From Pseudorasbora parva (Eukaryota > Chordata > Actinopteri > Cypriniformes > Gobionidae): DNA of 64,000 bases. The stretch covers positions 11,669,233 through 11,733,232 of the forward strand of contig NC_090184.1 in NCBI RefSeq assembly GCF_024679245.1, written 5' to 3'. Below, piece after piece: positions 1 through 53,991 of this stretch. The position numbers were made by a program, and so were the translations under genes. Within the stretch, counting starts at the first letter, position 1. Each line of letters begins with the position of its first letter. The notes below the pieces were generated by a model. That model made no database searches. It saw only the letters and a list, made by a program, of their open reading frames with translations, and was not told the DNA's origin.

Positions 1-286
1 TGCGCAACTCCGGTCCCGGACTTTTTTTATATTTACTGTTGCACTAAAATCCAAAAGTTATTTATGTTATTTATTACTTGATTGTTCAAGCTACCTCACA
101 GAAGTGCTCTGTTTGTTAACAGAGTTGTTGAATGTTAAAATAAGGTGAATAAAATTAAAAATAAGGAACATCCTGGTTTCGTTTTTTCACTCTTCTTTAT
201 TCTTTTTTATGTATTATAGAAGTATCGGATCGGGACTCGGTATCGGCAGATACTCAAAATCAAATGACTCTTGATTGGGACATCCC
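1..286. other. intronic repeat debris
   Basis: Part of the mtor intron left of exon 11. AT-rich with no gene. From about 215 it carries a transposon-end-like stretch (TATCGGATCGGGACTCGG ... GGGACATCCCTAA) of the hAT-like terminal type; the partner end is not visible. Confidence 0.4.
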
Positions 287-1215
287 TAATTGCAATACTC
301 TTCTGTAATACACACAATTTGGATTTGTTTATTGATAAGTATAATTTCTTGGATGAAAAATGTAATAAGGTTTTGAGATCACTTATTACAAACAAATATT
401 CTCCTCTTCCAGTTAAAAGAAAAAATCTTTCTCCAAGGTTTTCAAAATTGACACTATCAAAGTTAGAACCAGATACTTGTCATTTCCTTTGTTACCTAAA
501 ATGAAAGAAGTACATTTCAAAACAATTAATGATATTTATCCATGTAACAAATTTCTAAGAGTAAGGTTTAATTTGGATAGAAATGTCTGTACATTTTGTC
601 AAAAAGATATTGAACCTCAGGAACATCTTTTTTATAATTGTACGATTGTTAAGTCCTTTTGGGACAGATGTATGAGTGGTTGGAGACAAAATGTAATACC
701 TGCCTTTGATTATCATATTGTCAAATTTGGTCTCTTTTTGGAAAACAAAGACATGGAATTTTTGTGTAATAATATGATGATTGTAGCCAAATTTTACATA
801 CACAAATGTAGATTTGTTAAAGTTTCTCCATTTTTTGAGGCTTTTAAAAATAACTTTAAAATGTTATTTAAATCCTTAAAACAACTTAAAATGAGAAGTG
901 CCTTAAAGCTCTCTAAATTACTGGCAATATATATGGATTAGCCCTTCCTGAAATCTAATTTACTCTTATCATTTCCCTTTCATGTTCGTTTTTTTTTTTT
1001 TTTTTTAATTATTATTATTTCATTTTTTATATATTATTATTTATTTATTTTTATTTATTTATTTTTTTGGGGGGGTTATGTTATTATTATTTTGTTTACA
1101 ATATGCTGCTTGGTTATATTGTTAATGTCTATCATTAATGTTAATGCCAATTTGTTATTTGAAATGTTTCAATAAAAATAAAAAATATATATAAAAATAA
1201 AAATAAAAATAACAA
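287..1215 (+). mobile_element. 5'-truncated L1-like LINE, 3' end
   Basis: Holds the C-terminal reverse-transcriptase tail and zinc-knuckle region (see 477-941), a 3' UTR with poly(T)/TTTA tracts, and AATAAA followed by an A-rich tail near 1170-1215. The protein motif KEVHFKxIN.IYP is shared with the longer minus-strand LINE at 55.4-62.2 kb, so both belong to one family or close relatives. 5' truncation is the usual result of incomplete target-primed reverse transcription. Confidence 0.75.
477..941 (+). pseudogene. LINE reverse transcriptase C-terminus with zf-RVT knuckle
   Basis: Open frame of 154 codons. It shows KEVHFKTINDIYP, then CTFCQKDIEPQEHLFYNC, a Cys-x2-Cys...His-x4-Cys zinc knuckle typical of the RVT-associated C-terminal domain, and a Lys-rich tail ending at a stop. 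The start is not a real one: upstream codons in a shifted frame (from 271) continue the same protein, so a frameshift lies near 480. Confidence 0.7.
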
Positions 1216-1747
1216 AACACATTCACTGTACCGGAAGTCCGGTACCGAAACGGTTCGGTATGAATACGTGTTCTGTTACACCCCTAATTTTTAAATGTTG
1301 AAATTAACATTAAGATGAATAGATGTTTAAATTATTATTCATTCTAAGTTCATGTTAAATTAAGTAGTTAACTAATTAAACGTTACCCAAAGTTTTGAAT
1401 CTTAGTGTTGTACATGAAATGATTATTTTCTTTACATTTTGATGGTATTTAATCATGCGTTGTGTGAGGTACTTTTCTGTGATGGGTAGATTTAGATATC
1501 TTTGTATGAGGGAGATTTTGCATATAATCCTCATTCTCCTCCAGACTCTTTCTAAATTTATTTGTTTGTGTAAATAGTTTCTTGGGTTTTTCTTGTGCAT
1601 CAACAAAGTTGTTTGTATATTTGTTTTACAGATTTTGTCAATAAATGTAGAAGGTTTAAATTTGGATGAGTTCATTATACAAAACTGCAGCTGTATTATT
1701 TGAAAAATGTAATTACGAATGTATTTAATTATATTATAGTGTACATG
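1216..1747. other. intronic, hAT-like terminus then nothing recognised
   Basis: About 1227-1289 carries a terminus reading GGTTCGGTATG ... GTTACACCCCTAAT, the same type of end as at 39300-39411. The remainder is AT-rich and I see no gene; the minus-strand open frame 1376-1675 has no recognised motif. Confidence 0.4.
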
Positions 1748-2252
1748 CAGGGCTCGACATTAATGCTTGTCCGGGACAAGTGGGTTATTTGAAGGGACAA
1801 GTGACAGAAAATTTTACTTTCCCAACAGACAAGAGCCTGATTACAACAAAAAATAACTAGCGAATCACCAAAATGCAAGAATGATTGTGCATTAATTTAG
1901 TGTAATGATGATAGTGGATGATAGTGGTAGTGATAGTGGATGATGATAACATAATGAACTGAAGATAAAAAGGTTGCGCTGTTGACGGTCGTGCAGCCTC
2001 TCAAGGAGAAATTACAACACTAGAGTGTTTTAGCTGTTTCCTGAATACCATCATGACTGAAAATGACACTGATTTCATATGACAGCTCCATAAACAATTA
2101 ATTAACATTCACTAACATTCACTTAACGTCACTTACATTTTAGATGCAATAGAGTGTTTTGTTCTATTTCAGCAGCAAAAAACGTTCATTTGCAGAACCG
2201 CAACGCGTCCCACAGCAACAAGTGTTACTGAACAGTGTTTGAAAAACACATA

Positions 2253-3502
2253 AAGGGGTGTGTTCAAAAAAATAGCAGTGTCTACCTTTGACTGTACAAA
2301 CTCAAAACTATTTTGAACAAACATTTTTTTTTTTCTGGGATTTAGCAATCCTGTGAATCACTAAACTAATATTTAGTTGTATGACCACAGTTTTTTAAAA
2401 CTGCTTGACATCTGTGTGGCATGGAGTCAACCAACTTGTGGCACCTCTCAGCTGTTATTCCACTCCATGATTCTTTAACAACATTCCACAATTCATTCAC
2501 ATTTCTTGGTTTTGCTTCAGAAACAGCATTTTTGATATCAACCCACAAGTTCTCAATTGGATTAAGGTCTCTAGATTGGGCTGGCCACTCCATAACATTA
2601 ATTGTGTTGGTTTGGAACCAAGACTTTGCCCGTTTACTAGTGTGTTTTGGGTCATTGTCTTGTTGAAACAACCGTTTCAAGGGCATGTCCTCTTCAGCAT
2701 AGGGCAACATGACCTCTTCAAGTATTTTAACATATGCAAACTGATCCATGATCCCTGGTATGCGATAAATAGGCCCAACACCATAGTAGGTGAAACATGC
2801 CCATATCATGATGCTTGCACCTCCATGCTTCACTGTCTTCACTGTGTACTGTGGCTTGAATTCAGAGTTTGGGGGTCGTCTCACAAACTGCCTGTGGCCC
2901 TTGGACCCAAAAAGAACAATTTTACTCTCATCAGTCCACAAAATGTTCCTCCATTTCTCTTTAGGCCAGTTGATGTGTTCTTTGGCAAATTGTAACCTCT
3001 TCTGCACATGCCTTTTTTTTAACAGAGGGACTTTGCGGGGATTCTTGAAAATAGATTAGCTTCACACAGACGTCTTCTAACTGTCACAGTACTTACAGGT
3101 AACTCCAGACTGTCTTTGATCATCCTGGAGGTGATCATTGGCTGAGCCTTTGCCATTCTGGTTATTCTTCTATCCATTTTGATGGTTGTCTTCCGTTTTC
3201 TTCCACGTCTCTCTGGATTTGCTCTCCATTTTAAGGCATTGGAGATCATTTTAGCTGAACAGCCTATCATTTTTTGCACCTCTTTATAGGTTTTCCCCTC
3301 TCTAATCAACTTTTTAATCAAATTACGCTGTTCTTCTGAACAATGTCTTGAACGACCCATTTTCCTCAGCTTTCAAATGCATGTTCAACAAGTGTTGGCT
3401 TCAACCTTAAATAGGGGCCACCTGATTCACACCTGTTTCTTCACAAAATTGATGACCTCAGTGATTGAATGCCACACTGCTATTTTTTTGAACACACCCC
3501 TT
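2253..3502 (-). mobile_element. Tc1/mariner element
   Basis: Inverted termini AAGGGGTGTGTTCAAAAAAA and its complement enclose a minus-strand transposase. The 28-bp termini match exactly in my reading. A TA lies at the left border (2251-2252); the right border reads TC, so one copy of the TA duplication has mutated. Length 1250 bp, nested in the hAT-like element 1748-4014. Confidence 0.85.
2366..3360 (-). pseudogene. Tc1-like transposase, one frameshift
   Basis: The N-terminal 113 codons (3360 to 3019) begin MGRSRHCSEEQRNLIKKL and hold the paired-type helix-turn-helix and a GRKRK basic motif. The C-terminal 213 codons (3007 to 2366) hold the catalytic domain: Asp in LWTDESK, Asp in FQQDNDPKH and Glu in NPIENLW, with 34 residues between the last two (DD34E). 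The two halves are out of frame around 3010-3050, next to a run of eight A/T, so a single frameshift breaks it. All catalytic residues remain. Confidence 0.88.
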
Positions 3503-3700
3503 TCAACTAATTCAACTAATTGCCCAATTGCACAGCCTTAAGAGCGTGCATATCATGAATGCTGGGTCTCATTTGTTTTCTGAGAATCTACTGAACCTAC
3601 TGGTAACTTGTTTGCCACGTAGCAATAAAAAAATATACGAAAAACCTTGATTATTCTGGTTAGTCACATTGTACTGCTATTATTTTGAACAAGACTGTGT

Positions 3701-3811
<111 letters not shown>

Positions 3812-4029
3812 CAAATATGCAGATATAAATATGTCAAAGCTGATTGAACATTGGTAAGAATATTGCTTCAGAATAAATTATATTTACAATACACACACAC
3901 AAAAAAAAAAATAGAACTTTTTTTCCGGACAAGCAAATTTTTTACTCGGACAAGTGAATGAACGATTTTCTTGTCCGAAGGACAAGCACATGAACATGCT
4001 TAATGTCAAACCCAGTACATGTAAATTAC

Positions 4030-4600
4030 ACTAAACTATATTTTAGTACACATTAATTGCTTGTGAGTACATTAAGCAGTGCACTTTAACTATATTTAGA
4101 AGACATTAGAAGCGAATATGAAAGTAAACAAAGTTATATTAAGGTCACACTTAAGTTGTTCCAAAAAAAAATCACTCTTAATTTCAACTGATCGTATTTT
4201 ATTTCAAATTAATATGTGATATACTTGAAATCAATTACATTTAATGCGTACTAAGTGTGTCAAAAACATTGCATTTAATTCACACTTAAGTGTCTATTTA
4301 GCTGACATTAAAGTATGTTTTAGGTCACATTAACACACAGTACATTGAGCAAGTGCACTTTAATTACATTTTTAAGACACTAGAATGGATTGTGAAAGTA
4401 GTACATATAAAGTTGTATTAAAGTCCCATTTAAGTTGTTTTAAAAAAAATCACTCTTAATTGCAACTTATTGTATTTTATTTGTGATACATTTGAAATCA
4501 AATTACATATAACGTGTGTTGATTGCATTTAATTCAAGTATATTATTTGTGTAATAAGTACACTTTATAAAAGTACACTAAAGTGCACTTTTTTTTCACA
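4030..4600. repeat. diverged ~265-bp tandem duplication
   Basis: Two blocks share the order of motifs AGTGCACTTTAA, AGACA(T/C)TAGAA, AAGTTGT, AAAAAATCACTCTTAATT, CAACT, TTGAAATCAA: roughly 4070-4260 and 4340-4530. Ends at AGTGCACTTTTTTTTCACA (4586-4604). Probably an old non-autonomous transposon; no terminal repeats are certain. Confidence 0.5.
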
Positions 4601-5063
4601 AGGGTTTATAAAGTAAAACATCTAGCTTCTGACAAATCGGCAAAAAACGTAACTGGTGTGCAACGTCATCAGGCTAATAATAGTAAGCATTTTGAAGTAC
4701 AAGAGGCACTCCACTTTTTCCGTAAGCTGAATACGGAAGCCGATCAGGTGGAAGCACTTTTACGGAATTCAAAAACAAAACAACAATTCACTGCCATCAT
4801 AAATCTTGGAAGAGCCAGACATTTTTTTTCTGTCTGAAAGAAGAATTTCATATACACCTAGAAAGACTTGAGGGTGAGTAAATCATGGGCTAACTTAAAT
4901 TTTTGGGTGAACTAACCTTGTTTTATTTTGTCCCTTTTCTCACAAATTGTAATAATAATCAAGAAATAAAAGTATATGTTTATCTTCGGGCGGTGTACTA
5001 TAATCAGAACCCATGATTATATGCATTAAACTTTACTGACTAAAACTTAACTGTATTTCTTAA
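4601..5063. other. MITE end remnant and unassigned sequence
   Basis: 4838-4920 reads TCTGAAAGAAGAATTTCATA ... GAGGGTGAGTAAATCATGG ... TTTTTGGGTGAACTAACC, the same remnant as at 36692-36780. The rest is unassigned; the open frame 4583-4837 has no recognised motif. Confidence 0.5.
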
Positions 5064-5786
5064 AGGTGGGGTAAAACCATTTTAGAAAAATTACTCAGGC
5101 CAAGTGGAATAACAAACTTTTAGAATAACAAACGTTTCTACTATTGATGGTGAGAAGAGAGGCTCAGTGCACGTCATTATTCAAAACACACGACACACAT
5201 AACGGACATTAGCCGAGAACTAATATATGCCGGCTTTTGCTTGAATATGCTCGTGTGTCATGTTCGCTTGTTTGTCCATTTGCTATCGTATTGTGGCTCA
5301 CTTCAGCGATAATAAAGACCCATTCATTTCCACACCGTATGAGTATCTAAATCTCTTTTTCAAGCGTCAGCTCACAAAATGTGTCCGACAAGTAAGATAC
5401 TATAATCCTAATATATGTTTGTTTCCTCTTTTCATGATCTATATAATCCTAATTCGATCATAATTGTAATATGTCATTAGCTGGACTATCGAGCTTGTTT
5501 ACTATCGAACGTTGTTCATGAGAACGTTTTTTTGTTTTGTGATCGCTATAACTCTAATCTTGTCATAATTGTAATATATCGTTAGTTGGACTCGTGCTCG
5601 TGTACTATCGCGTTGTCATGAGAATGGTTTGTGTTTTTGTGACTTTTTCATTGAATATTCGACCTGGATTAGTTACACACAGATTCTGCCATAGTTTTGC
5701 CGTATGTGCAGGGCGGCGCTATCAAAATAGGGCCGAGACTGATTTGAAATATCAACAACAGTTACCAGAAAGCACTTACCCCATCT
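5064..5786. mobile_element. TTAA-flanked MITE
   Basis: Termini AAGGTGGGGTAA and (right, complement) AAGATGGGGTAA, flanked by TTAA at 5060-5063 and 5787-5790. It contains two related internal blocks of about 110 bp (5440-5545 and 5545-5640) sharing ATAATTGTAATAT and CATGAGAA. TTAA target sites point to piggyBac-type mobilisation. Confidence 0.65.
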
Positions 5787-5848
5787 TTAAGTAGAATCTC
5801 AATTATGCAACAGTTTTTCATAAAATTTCTTGATATGTATGCATTTCG

Positions 5849-6368
5849 ATAGCCTAGAAATCTAGACGCACCCTAGCGGCAGCAAATCTAATCTGCCCGT
5901 GAGTGTCGTCTAGCAACTCTCAATACCCTTCTGAGCTGTAATCGCCAAACTCTTACCGGGCCAATCACATTGTGTATAGAGTCGGTGGGTGGGGCCATAA
6001 TGATGACGGCCGAGTTGGTTTGCGTGCTTCTAGTAATCACAGAAACTAGCGAACGGCGGTCTTTCGAATCAGCTTTGACCGCGACTCTGGAAGACTTGGA
6101 GTTAAGCTTTTCTCTGAGAAAAGAACGGCACTGAAGTCATTCTTAAAAAGGGAAGATGTGATCGGAGTTTTGCCGACCAGATACAGCAAATGTTTAATTT
6201 ATCAACAAGCTCTATTTCATCTTTGTTTCTCTGGTTGGTTGTAGCGCTATCCTATTGCATGCAGAGGGAGTTTGAAAGACAACCGTTTATCCCGCCCCTC
6301 AGATTGAGCCCTGTCAATGGTGAGTTTCCAGACCAAACATCTTGATGTGGGTCTGGCTTGTCAGGCTA
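5849..6368. mobile_element. non-autonomous DNA transposon (TAGCCT ends)
   Basis: Left end TAGCCTAGAAATCTAGACGC, right end GGGTCTGGCTTGTCAGGCTA; the complement of the right end (TAGCCTGACAAGCCAGACCC) matches the left imperfectly. A direct repeat GCATTTC flanks it on both sides (5841-5847 and 6369-6376 region). GC-richer than the intron around it; no transposase. Confidence 0.6.
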
Positions 6369-6728
6369 GCATTTCATATAAATTTAATTGCACACAGAAA
6401 TCTGAATATACATAATCTATAATAGCCCAGCCCTTGCCCGAGACACTCAGGCCCTAGTAGCCCGTGTCCGACAGCTTATCAAAAATCTCAGGGGGACTGG
6501 AGGGTTGTTTTTTTACACACTACTATTGCAGCTATTAAAATAGTTCAATTTAGTTTTTAATGTCAGTAGTTATATTTTATTTTGTTTCTTTGCCAAGTTA
6601 ATTTAGAAAAAATGTTTGGAGCATTTTATGTTTGTTTACCCCTTAAGCCCGAAGTGTACAGGTCCTGGTACACATACAGCTCAGATAGTCATATGTCATT
6701 TGAAAGGTCTCACGGAGTAGAATACAAC
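6369..6728. other. intron, nothing recognised
   Basis: AT-rich unique-looking sequence; no gene or clear repeat. Confidence 0.5.
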
Positions 6729-6884
6729 TAGGGATGGGTATCGTTAAGATTTTAACGGTATTACTACTCTTACCGGTACAGCTTATCGGTCCAGTACTTT
6801 AACTGTATTCTTATCAGAACTTTTTGAGATTTTATATATATATATGAATGTTTGGTTCTGTCCTCGGCTGTCGTTTGCGTCTCT

Positions 6885-6974
<90 letters not shown>

Positions 6975-7060
6975 AACGACGTCCGAGCTTATCGATATAA
7001 CGGTCTTTCAAAATTCACCCCCGGGGCCCGTTTAATACCGGTTTTCGGTACCCATCCCTA
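6729..7060. mobile_element. hAT-type MITE with exact 8-bp TSD
   Basis: Termini TAGGGATGGGTATCG and TAGGGATGGGTACCG (complement of the right end) enclose 332 bp. The 8-bp AATACAAC stands on both sides (6721-6728 and 7061-7068), as hAT insertion predicts. A (GA)n tract fills the middle. Confidence 0.85.
6885..6972. repeat. (GA)n microsatellite
   Basis: Over 80 bp of GA inside the MITE 6729-7060; it creates an Arg-Glu open frame that is not a gene. Confidence 0.97.
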
Positions 7061-7275
7061 AATACAACAAGCATAAATGTTTTGGGCTTTGACTAAACTT
7101 GAGTGAGTTTTTTGTAAGTCAAGTCCTGCAAGACCCATATGTAAATAATATACTGATGTGGCACCATAATCTGTATTTTATATCTAATAATATTCATTCA
7201 TGAATCAAAACACACCAAAAACAGCAGGGCTATAATCTATAAACTAAAATGCATTTAAACAGGGGTGTCTCTCAC

Positions 7276-49698
<42,423 letters not shown>

Positions 49699-50529
49699 GC
49701 TGGCGGCTGGGAAGCAGCAATCTGTAGATCTGTCTGTAATTCAAACAACATGTCATATTAGAAACAACAGTGTTATTGTGACTGTGTAACGTAAAGAAAT
49801 ATTTATTAATTGTGTAAATATTAAAAACTATAGTTTGATGTCCAGAATAAGAATGTTGTATAAGACTGTACTTTCATGTAACTCATGAAACGTTTACAAC
49901 TTCCAGGAACAGCATTCCTTTAAAAATATTTGACATGCAATATCCTTTTAAGAAAAATAGATCCACACAATTGCCAAAATGTCATGAAAAATGTATCAAT
50001 TCAATTAGTTTATAGCAGTACAGTATGCTAATAGATAAATTATACGTCATTTATCCCTTGTATGGTTTGAACCAACAGTTTGAACGCTACCAGCTCAGCT
50101 CTTCACCACTACACAGCCCATAATAACATGTTATAATGATAAAAGACAAATAGAGGGGCTTACGATTATAAGTGATTCAGTCCCCTAAATTAAGTGTCCT
50201 GCTCAAGGATGAACCCTAGCTACATTCTTACACCTAGCTCAGATCTTTAACCACAAATGATGCACAATCTCGAACTGTATGACACGTAACGTCATACTTC
50301 TTCAATCATGCTCAGCAGCTTATATGAAAAAAGACACGCATTTAGAATACTATAGAATAATGGAAGAACACAATAACAGGACGCATGAATAATGTTTAGC
50401 TAAAGGTGCTAACAATCATAATTCATCATTCAGCACCAGTGACTGTTAACTGTTTACGTAACGTTAACATCAAACAAAACATTAAAAAGGATTAACGTTA
50501 CATGGTTTTGAAAATGCAATATTTCTTAC

Positions 50530-50610
50530 TTGTGTAAAGGGTTTTCCACTTTATGTGTTGCACTCGTGAAACTGCAAATACAGAAGGCGGGCACAAAAAA
50601 ATGAGTGACG
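50530..50610 (-). other. mtor: probable mtor non-coding exon 1 (5' UTR)
   Basis: A good splice donor (GTAAGA on the minus strand) follows position 50530, and there is an acceptor-like ATTACAG just upstream of the ATG exon (ending 49734, or an alternative at 49722). Human MTOR also has a non-coding first exon. The upstream limit is a guess from the GC-rich motif cluster at 50605-50624; the transcription start is not visible. Intron 1 would be about 50529 to 49734. Confidence 0.5.
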
Positions 50611-50624
50611 CCGCTTCCGCCAAT
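50605..50624 (-). promoter_or_regulatory. candidate mtor core promoter motifs
   Basis: On the minus strand the stretch reads an inverted CCAAT box (ATTGG), then an ETS-like GCGGAAGCGG, then a GCGTCAC CRE-like half site, about 75-95 nt upstream of the exon 1 donor. TATA-less promoters with ETS and NF-Y sites are usual for housekeeping genes. Position and motifs are seen; promoter function is inferred. Confidence 0.4.
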
Positions 50625-51089
50625 GTACAATCGTTTGGCAATGCTTGACTCTCCACCATTCGCTCGGACTTATGGCTCCGGAGGAAACAGGAAAGACACA
50701 CAGGGACAATTTCAATTCACATACGAGAACTTGTAACTAAAATTGCATAAAATATTGGAAATGGCATAAAAACGACAAGACAGTAAGTCAGACCGCAGTA
50801 TTTGCTTAATAAAATGTGCAGTCAAAAACTACGATCAAACCAGGCTCTACTTTGAAAAACGGTCATTCTGGCCACGCCGTTGTTTTGTAGTGCGAGCATA
50901 TACACGAGCCATTACGGTAGAGAGAAGAAAAGAAAAAACGAATTTACAAAATAAAAGCGATCTTCGTTAACGTCATTTCGCATACATTTATTCAGTCGGT
51001 CAGTCTGTCAATAGAGAATGAATTAATGAGTAAATAACGTCATAAAGTAAAATATGGAGCTAAATCAGTGTCAATAAAGATAAATACAC
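50625..51089. other. upstream flank of mtor, nothing recognised
   Basis: No divergent gene is visible on the plus strand beyond the candidate promoter. Confidence 0.45.
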
Positions 51090-51290
51090 ACTACATTCAC
51101 ATATGCACACACAAGATTAAAAAATGCACACACATGATTCATAAATGCACACACAAAATTTTAAAAGCACAGAAGATTCATAAATGCACACAAAATTCAG
51201 AAATGCACTCAAAATTCAGAAATACACACAAAATTCAAAAATGCAAAAAACATTTAAAAATGCACTCAAGATTCAGAAATGCACTGGGCA
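51090..51290. repeat. minisatellite ~20-22-bp unit
   Basis: About ten units of the type ATTCAGAAATGCACACACAA, diverged. In one frame it reads THKIxKC repeatedly, giving the spurious 153-codon open frame 51068-51529. Confidence 0.85.
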
Positions 51291-51911
51291 ATATTCAGAA
51301 ATTTATTTCTGATGCATACACAAATATACCAAGGCAATACCAAGTAACTAAGTTTTCCGGGCACTTCTGTGGACACACCGGGGTCGGCACAGAACATAGT
51401 TGCCAGGGTCGCGGTTTTCCCGCACAATTGGGCTATTTTAAAAAAGGAGTTGCGGGAAAAATTACGGAGCCGCGGGTTGCGGTTTTTTGGGCTACAATTA
51501 TAAAGTACTGTGGCCGCAGAAAAATTTAAAAGAGTAAAAGAAAAATTAAAATGGAACGGTTTATTAGTGGGTATTGATCCCCAGGAACGAATTCACTTGG
51601 CAACAACCGCTGCACGTGAGTATACACGTCATTTGAGCAAGCATTTCACAAATCAAGCATCATCAAGTCACATGAGTTATTTTTTTACGGTCTATGATTA
51701 TGCCTTTGGTGGTTGAAGCATCGGTTCGGTTGTCCGTGGATGAACAAGCAGCACTATAAAATATCAGGTAAATGGAGAAAAACCATCACCACGAATGCTT
51801 TCTCTCTTTACTGCTGAAATCTATTCAGCACCACATGAGAAGTGTGGGGAAGAGAGCATAATGTCTAAAAGAAGAGAGCCCTGAGATTGTAAACTGTACA
51901 CACACACAATT

Positions 51912-52560
51912 TTGGAAACGACTATTTTGATTGTTTTTGAAATAAGTATCTTCACCAAAGCTGCATTTATTTTATTAAAAATAAAAAAGTAATGTTGACT
52001 GTAATAAAAATTAAAGCTGTGTTTTCAGCATCATTACTCCAGTCTTCAGTGTCACATGATCCTTCAGAAATCATTATAATATGATTATTTGCTCCTCAAC
52101 AAACATATGATTATTATCAATGTTGAAAACACTTTTAGGATTATTTAATTAATAGAAAGTAAAAAAAAAAAAAACAGTATTTATCTGAAATAGAAAGCTT
52201 TTGTAACATTGTAGGGGGTGGGTAAACAAAGAAATTAATTCATTTATTCAGCAAGGATGCCTTAAAAATTAATTAAGTGACGGTATAGACATTTATAAAG
52301 TTGCAAAAGCTTTATATTTCAGATAAATGCTGTTCTTTTGAACTTTCTATTAATTTAATAATCCTGAAAAAAAAACTGTTTTCAACATTGATAATAATCA
52401 TAAATGATTCTTGAGGAGCAATCATCATATAACAATGATTTATGAAGGATCATGTGACACTGAAGACTGGAATAATTCAGCAGAAAATTTGATTTTTTGA
52501 TTTGATCAAATAAATGCAGCCTTGGTGAGCAGGAGAGACTTCTTTAAAAACAATCAGTTT
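51912..52560. mobile_element. fold-back (palindromic) MITE
   Basis: Left arm motifs GCTGCATTTATTT, CTCCAGTCTTCAGTGTCACA, TGATCCTTCAGAAATCAT and AACATTGATAATAATCAT-type sequence reappear as complements in the right arm (52300-52555). The arms are about 230-280 bp around a 130-bp spacer. Nested in the hAT-like element 51395-52806. A cyprinid element type. Confidence 0.75.
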
Positions 52561-52575
52561 TCAAAGCCAAAAGTT

Positions 52576-52578
<3 letters not shown>

Positions 52579-52646
<68 letters not shown>
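52579..52646. repeat. (AT)n microsatellite
   Basis: About 68 bp of TA. Confidence 0.97.
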
Positions 52647-52653
<7 letters not shown>

Positions 52654-52806
52654 TAATATATGTATGTTTATTTGCAGGCCCTTTGTGGGAATCCAGTGGT
52701 TGTCTAATCTAATTGGACACTGGAAAATTGGGCTAGTTTTCATTCCATTTGGGCGGGTTTTGAGTTGTCATTGGGCTAAAAATATTTCTGGGACCTGGCA
52801 ACCCTG

Positions 52807-53480
52807 GCACAGAAGTCCAAGCCATTCCACGGCCGCAATGCGGAACAGCAACGCAGCCAAGAAGCGGAACATCCCAACATCACGCCGGATGCTGATAATA
52901 ATAATATTAATAATAATAATAATAATAGATTTTATTTATAATGCACTTTTCATTCCGAAGAATCTCAGAGTGCAACAAAGGGAACAAATAACAAAAAATG
53001 AATAACAAGTAAAAATATAGAATAATACAAACAATCAACCAAAACAGACAACGGAACAGAAACAGAGCTGATGGTAAACAGAAATAGAGCTGATGGTGAA
53101 CAGAAAACAGAGCTGATGGTGAAAGTCTCTGCAAGCTCCGCAGCACACTGCGGTCCACTCCATGTTTTACATTCCTCCCAGCGCTAGAGGCTCTGTTGCC
53201 ATATTCCCAATTCGGCAGTGTCCTGATGACGTCGTCGAGGCATGACAGCTGAAGACCAGATGATGGGGATTGCAGCAGCACCATGCAGGAGGAAAACTAT
53301 TTTGTGTAGACACACTGGGGTCGGCACAGAAGTCCAAGCCATTCCACAGGCCGTAATGCGGAACAGCGACGCAGCCGAGACTCAGCAGCTGAGAAGCGGA
53401 ACATCCCAACATCACGCCGGACGCTGATGATGCTAGCCCGGTGCAAACTTCAGCCACCATGCAGCTCAAGCCCGTGGGAG
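52807..53480 (-). mobile_element. retroposon inserted into its own relative
   Basis: 52893-53430 on the minus strand ends in GCACTCTGAGATTC ... AAGTGCATTATAAATAAAAT and an (ATT)n tail (52896-52927), a LINE/SINE-type 3' end. The flank left of the tail (52807-52893 plus 51361-51394) repeats the sequence at 53309-53432 (GGGGTCGGCACAGAAGTCC, CATCCCAACATCACGCCGGA). Either a copy inserted into a copy or a tandem arrangement. A triplicated AGAGCTGATGGT(A/G)AACAG unit lies at 53064-53120. Confidence 0.6.
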
Positions 53481-53757
53481 ACCGCCAGTGAGCAGCCGAC
53501 ACCCAGAAGAGAGAGCAGTCGCAGAGCAACATCAAATGTCCTTCAAACCAGAACCAACTGCAACTATTCAAACATAAACATCAGAGAAGCAGTGGAAAAC
53601 GGCGAACAACGTCCTCTCAGCGGCTGCCAGCAATCAGTAACAGTCCCAATTGTAGCTCTGACTGTTAGACTAGTCACAAACATAATAAAATAAAATAAAA
53701 TCTAAATCTAACTGTACAGTAACATGATTTGTGGGCGGAGAAGCAGCGAACAGACAA
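53481..53757. other. unassigned, likely part of the retroposon
   Basis: Open on the plus strand (53427-53693, 88 codons) but no motif recognised. Confidence 0.3.
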
Positions 53758-53927
53758 CAGACTTGTTAGAGATCCATTGGCTCTGCGCAGACTGATCAGC
53801 ATATGACATCAAAGTACCGAGAACGATTGTAGAGCAAACTACTCCTCATGCTTTTGAATCTCTCTCGCAGTACTTTGATGTCATACACCGATCGGTCTGC
53901 GCAGCGCCAATGGATCTCGAACAAGCC
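53758..53927. mobile_element. palindromic MITE, ~57-bp arms
   Basis: CTTGTTAGAGATCCATTGGC ... TGACATCAAAGTAC on the left and GTACTTTGATGTCATA ... GCCAATGGATCTCGAACAAG on the right. GC-moderate loop of about 50 bp. No coding. Confidence 0.78.
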
Positions 53928-53991
53928 TAACATCAGCGTCCTCTCCCCCACGTTGCCTAGCAACGAATATCAATATCAGATGTAGAATATG

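Larger units (their letters stand above)
51395..52806. mobile_element. hAT-like element with exact 8-bp TSD
   Basis: Termini CATAGTTGCCAGGGTC and (complement) CAGGGTTGCCAGGTC; GCACAGAA at 51387-51394 and 52807-52814. The uninterrupted target GGCACAGAAGTCCAAGCC occurs again at 53324-53341. Contains a fold-back element and an (AT)n tract. Confidence 0.85.

Noticed and set aside
6852..7061. Arg-Glu repeat open frame
   Set aside because: Translation of the (GA)n tract in a MITE.
50530..51090. A divergent host gene sharing the mtor promoter
   Set aside because: No exon-like coding or splice-consistent frame on the plus strand up to 55 kb that is not repeat-derived.
51090..51290. Regular short repeats that could suggest a CRISPR array
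   Set aside because: No constant spacers, diverged units, eukaryotic context; a minisatellite. The same holds for 39413-39615.
51068..51529. 153-codon open frame with THKIxKC repeats
   Set aside because: Comes from a minisatellite with 20-22-bp units and then runs into a hAT-like terminus; not a gene.
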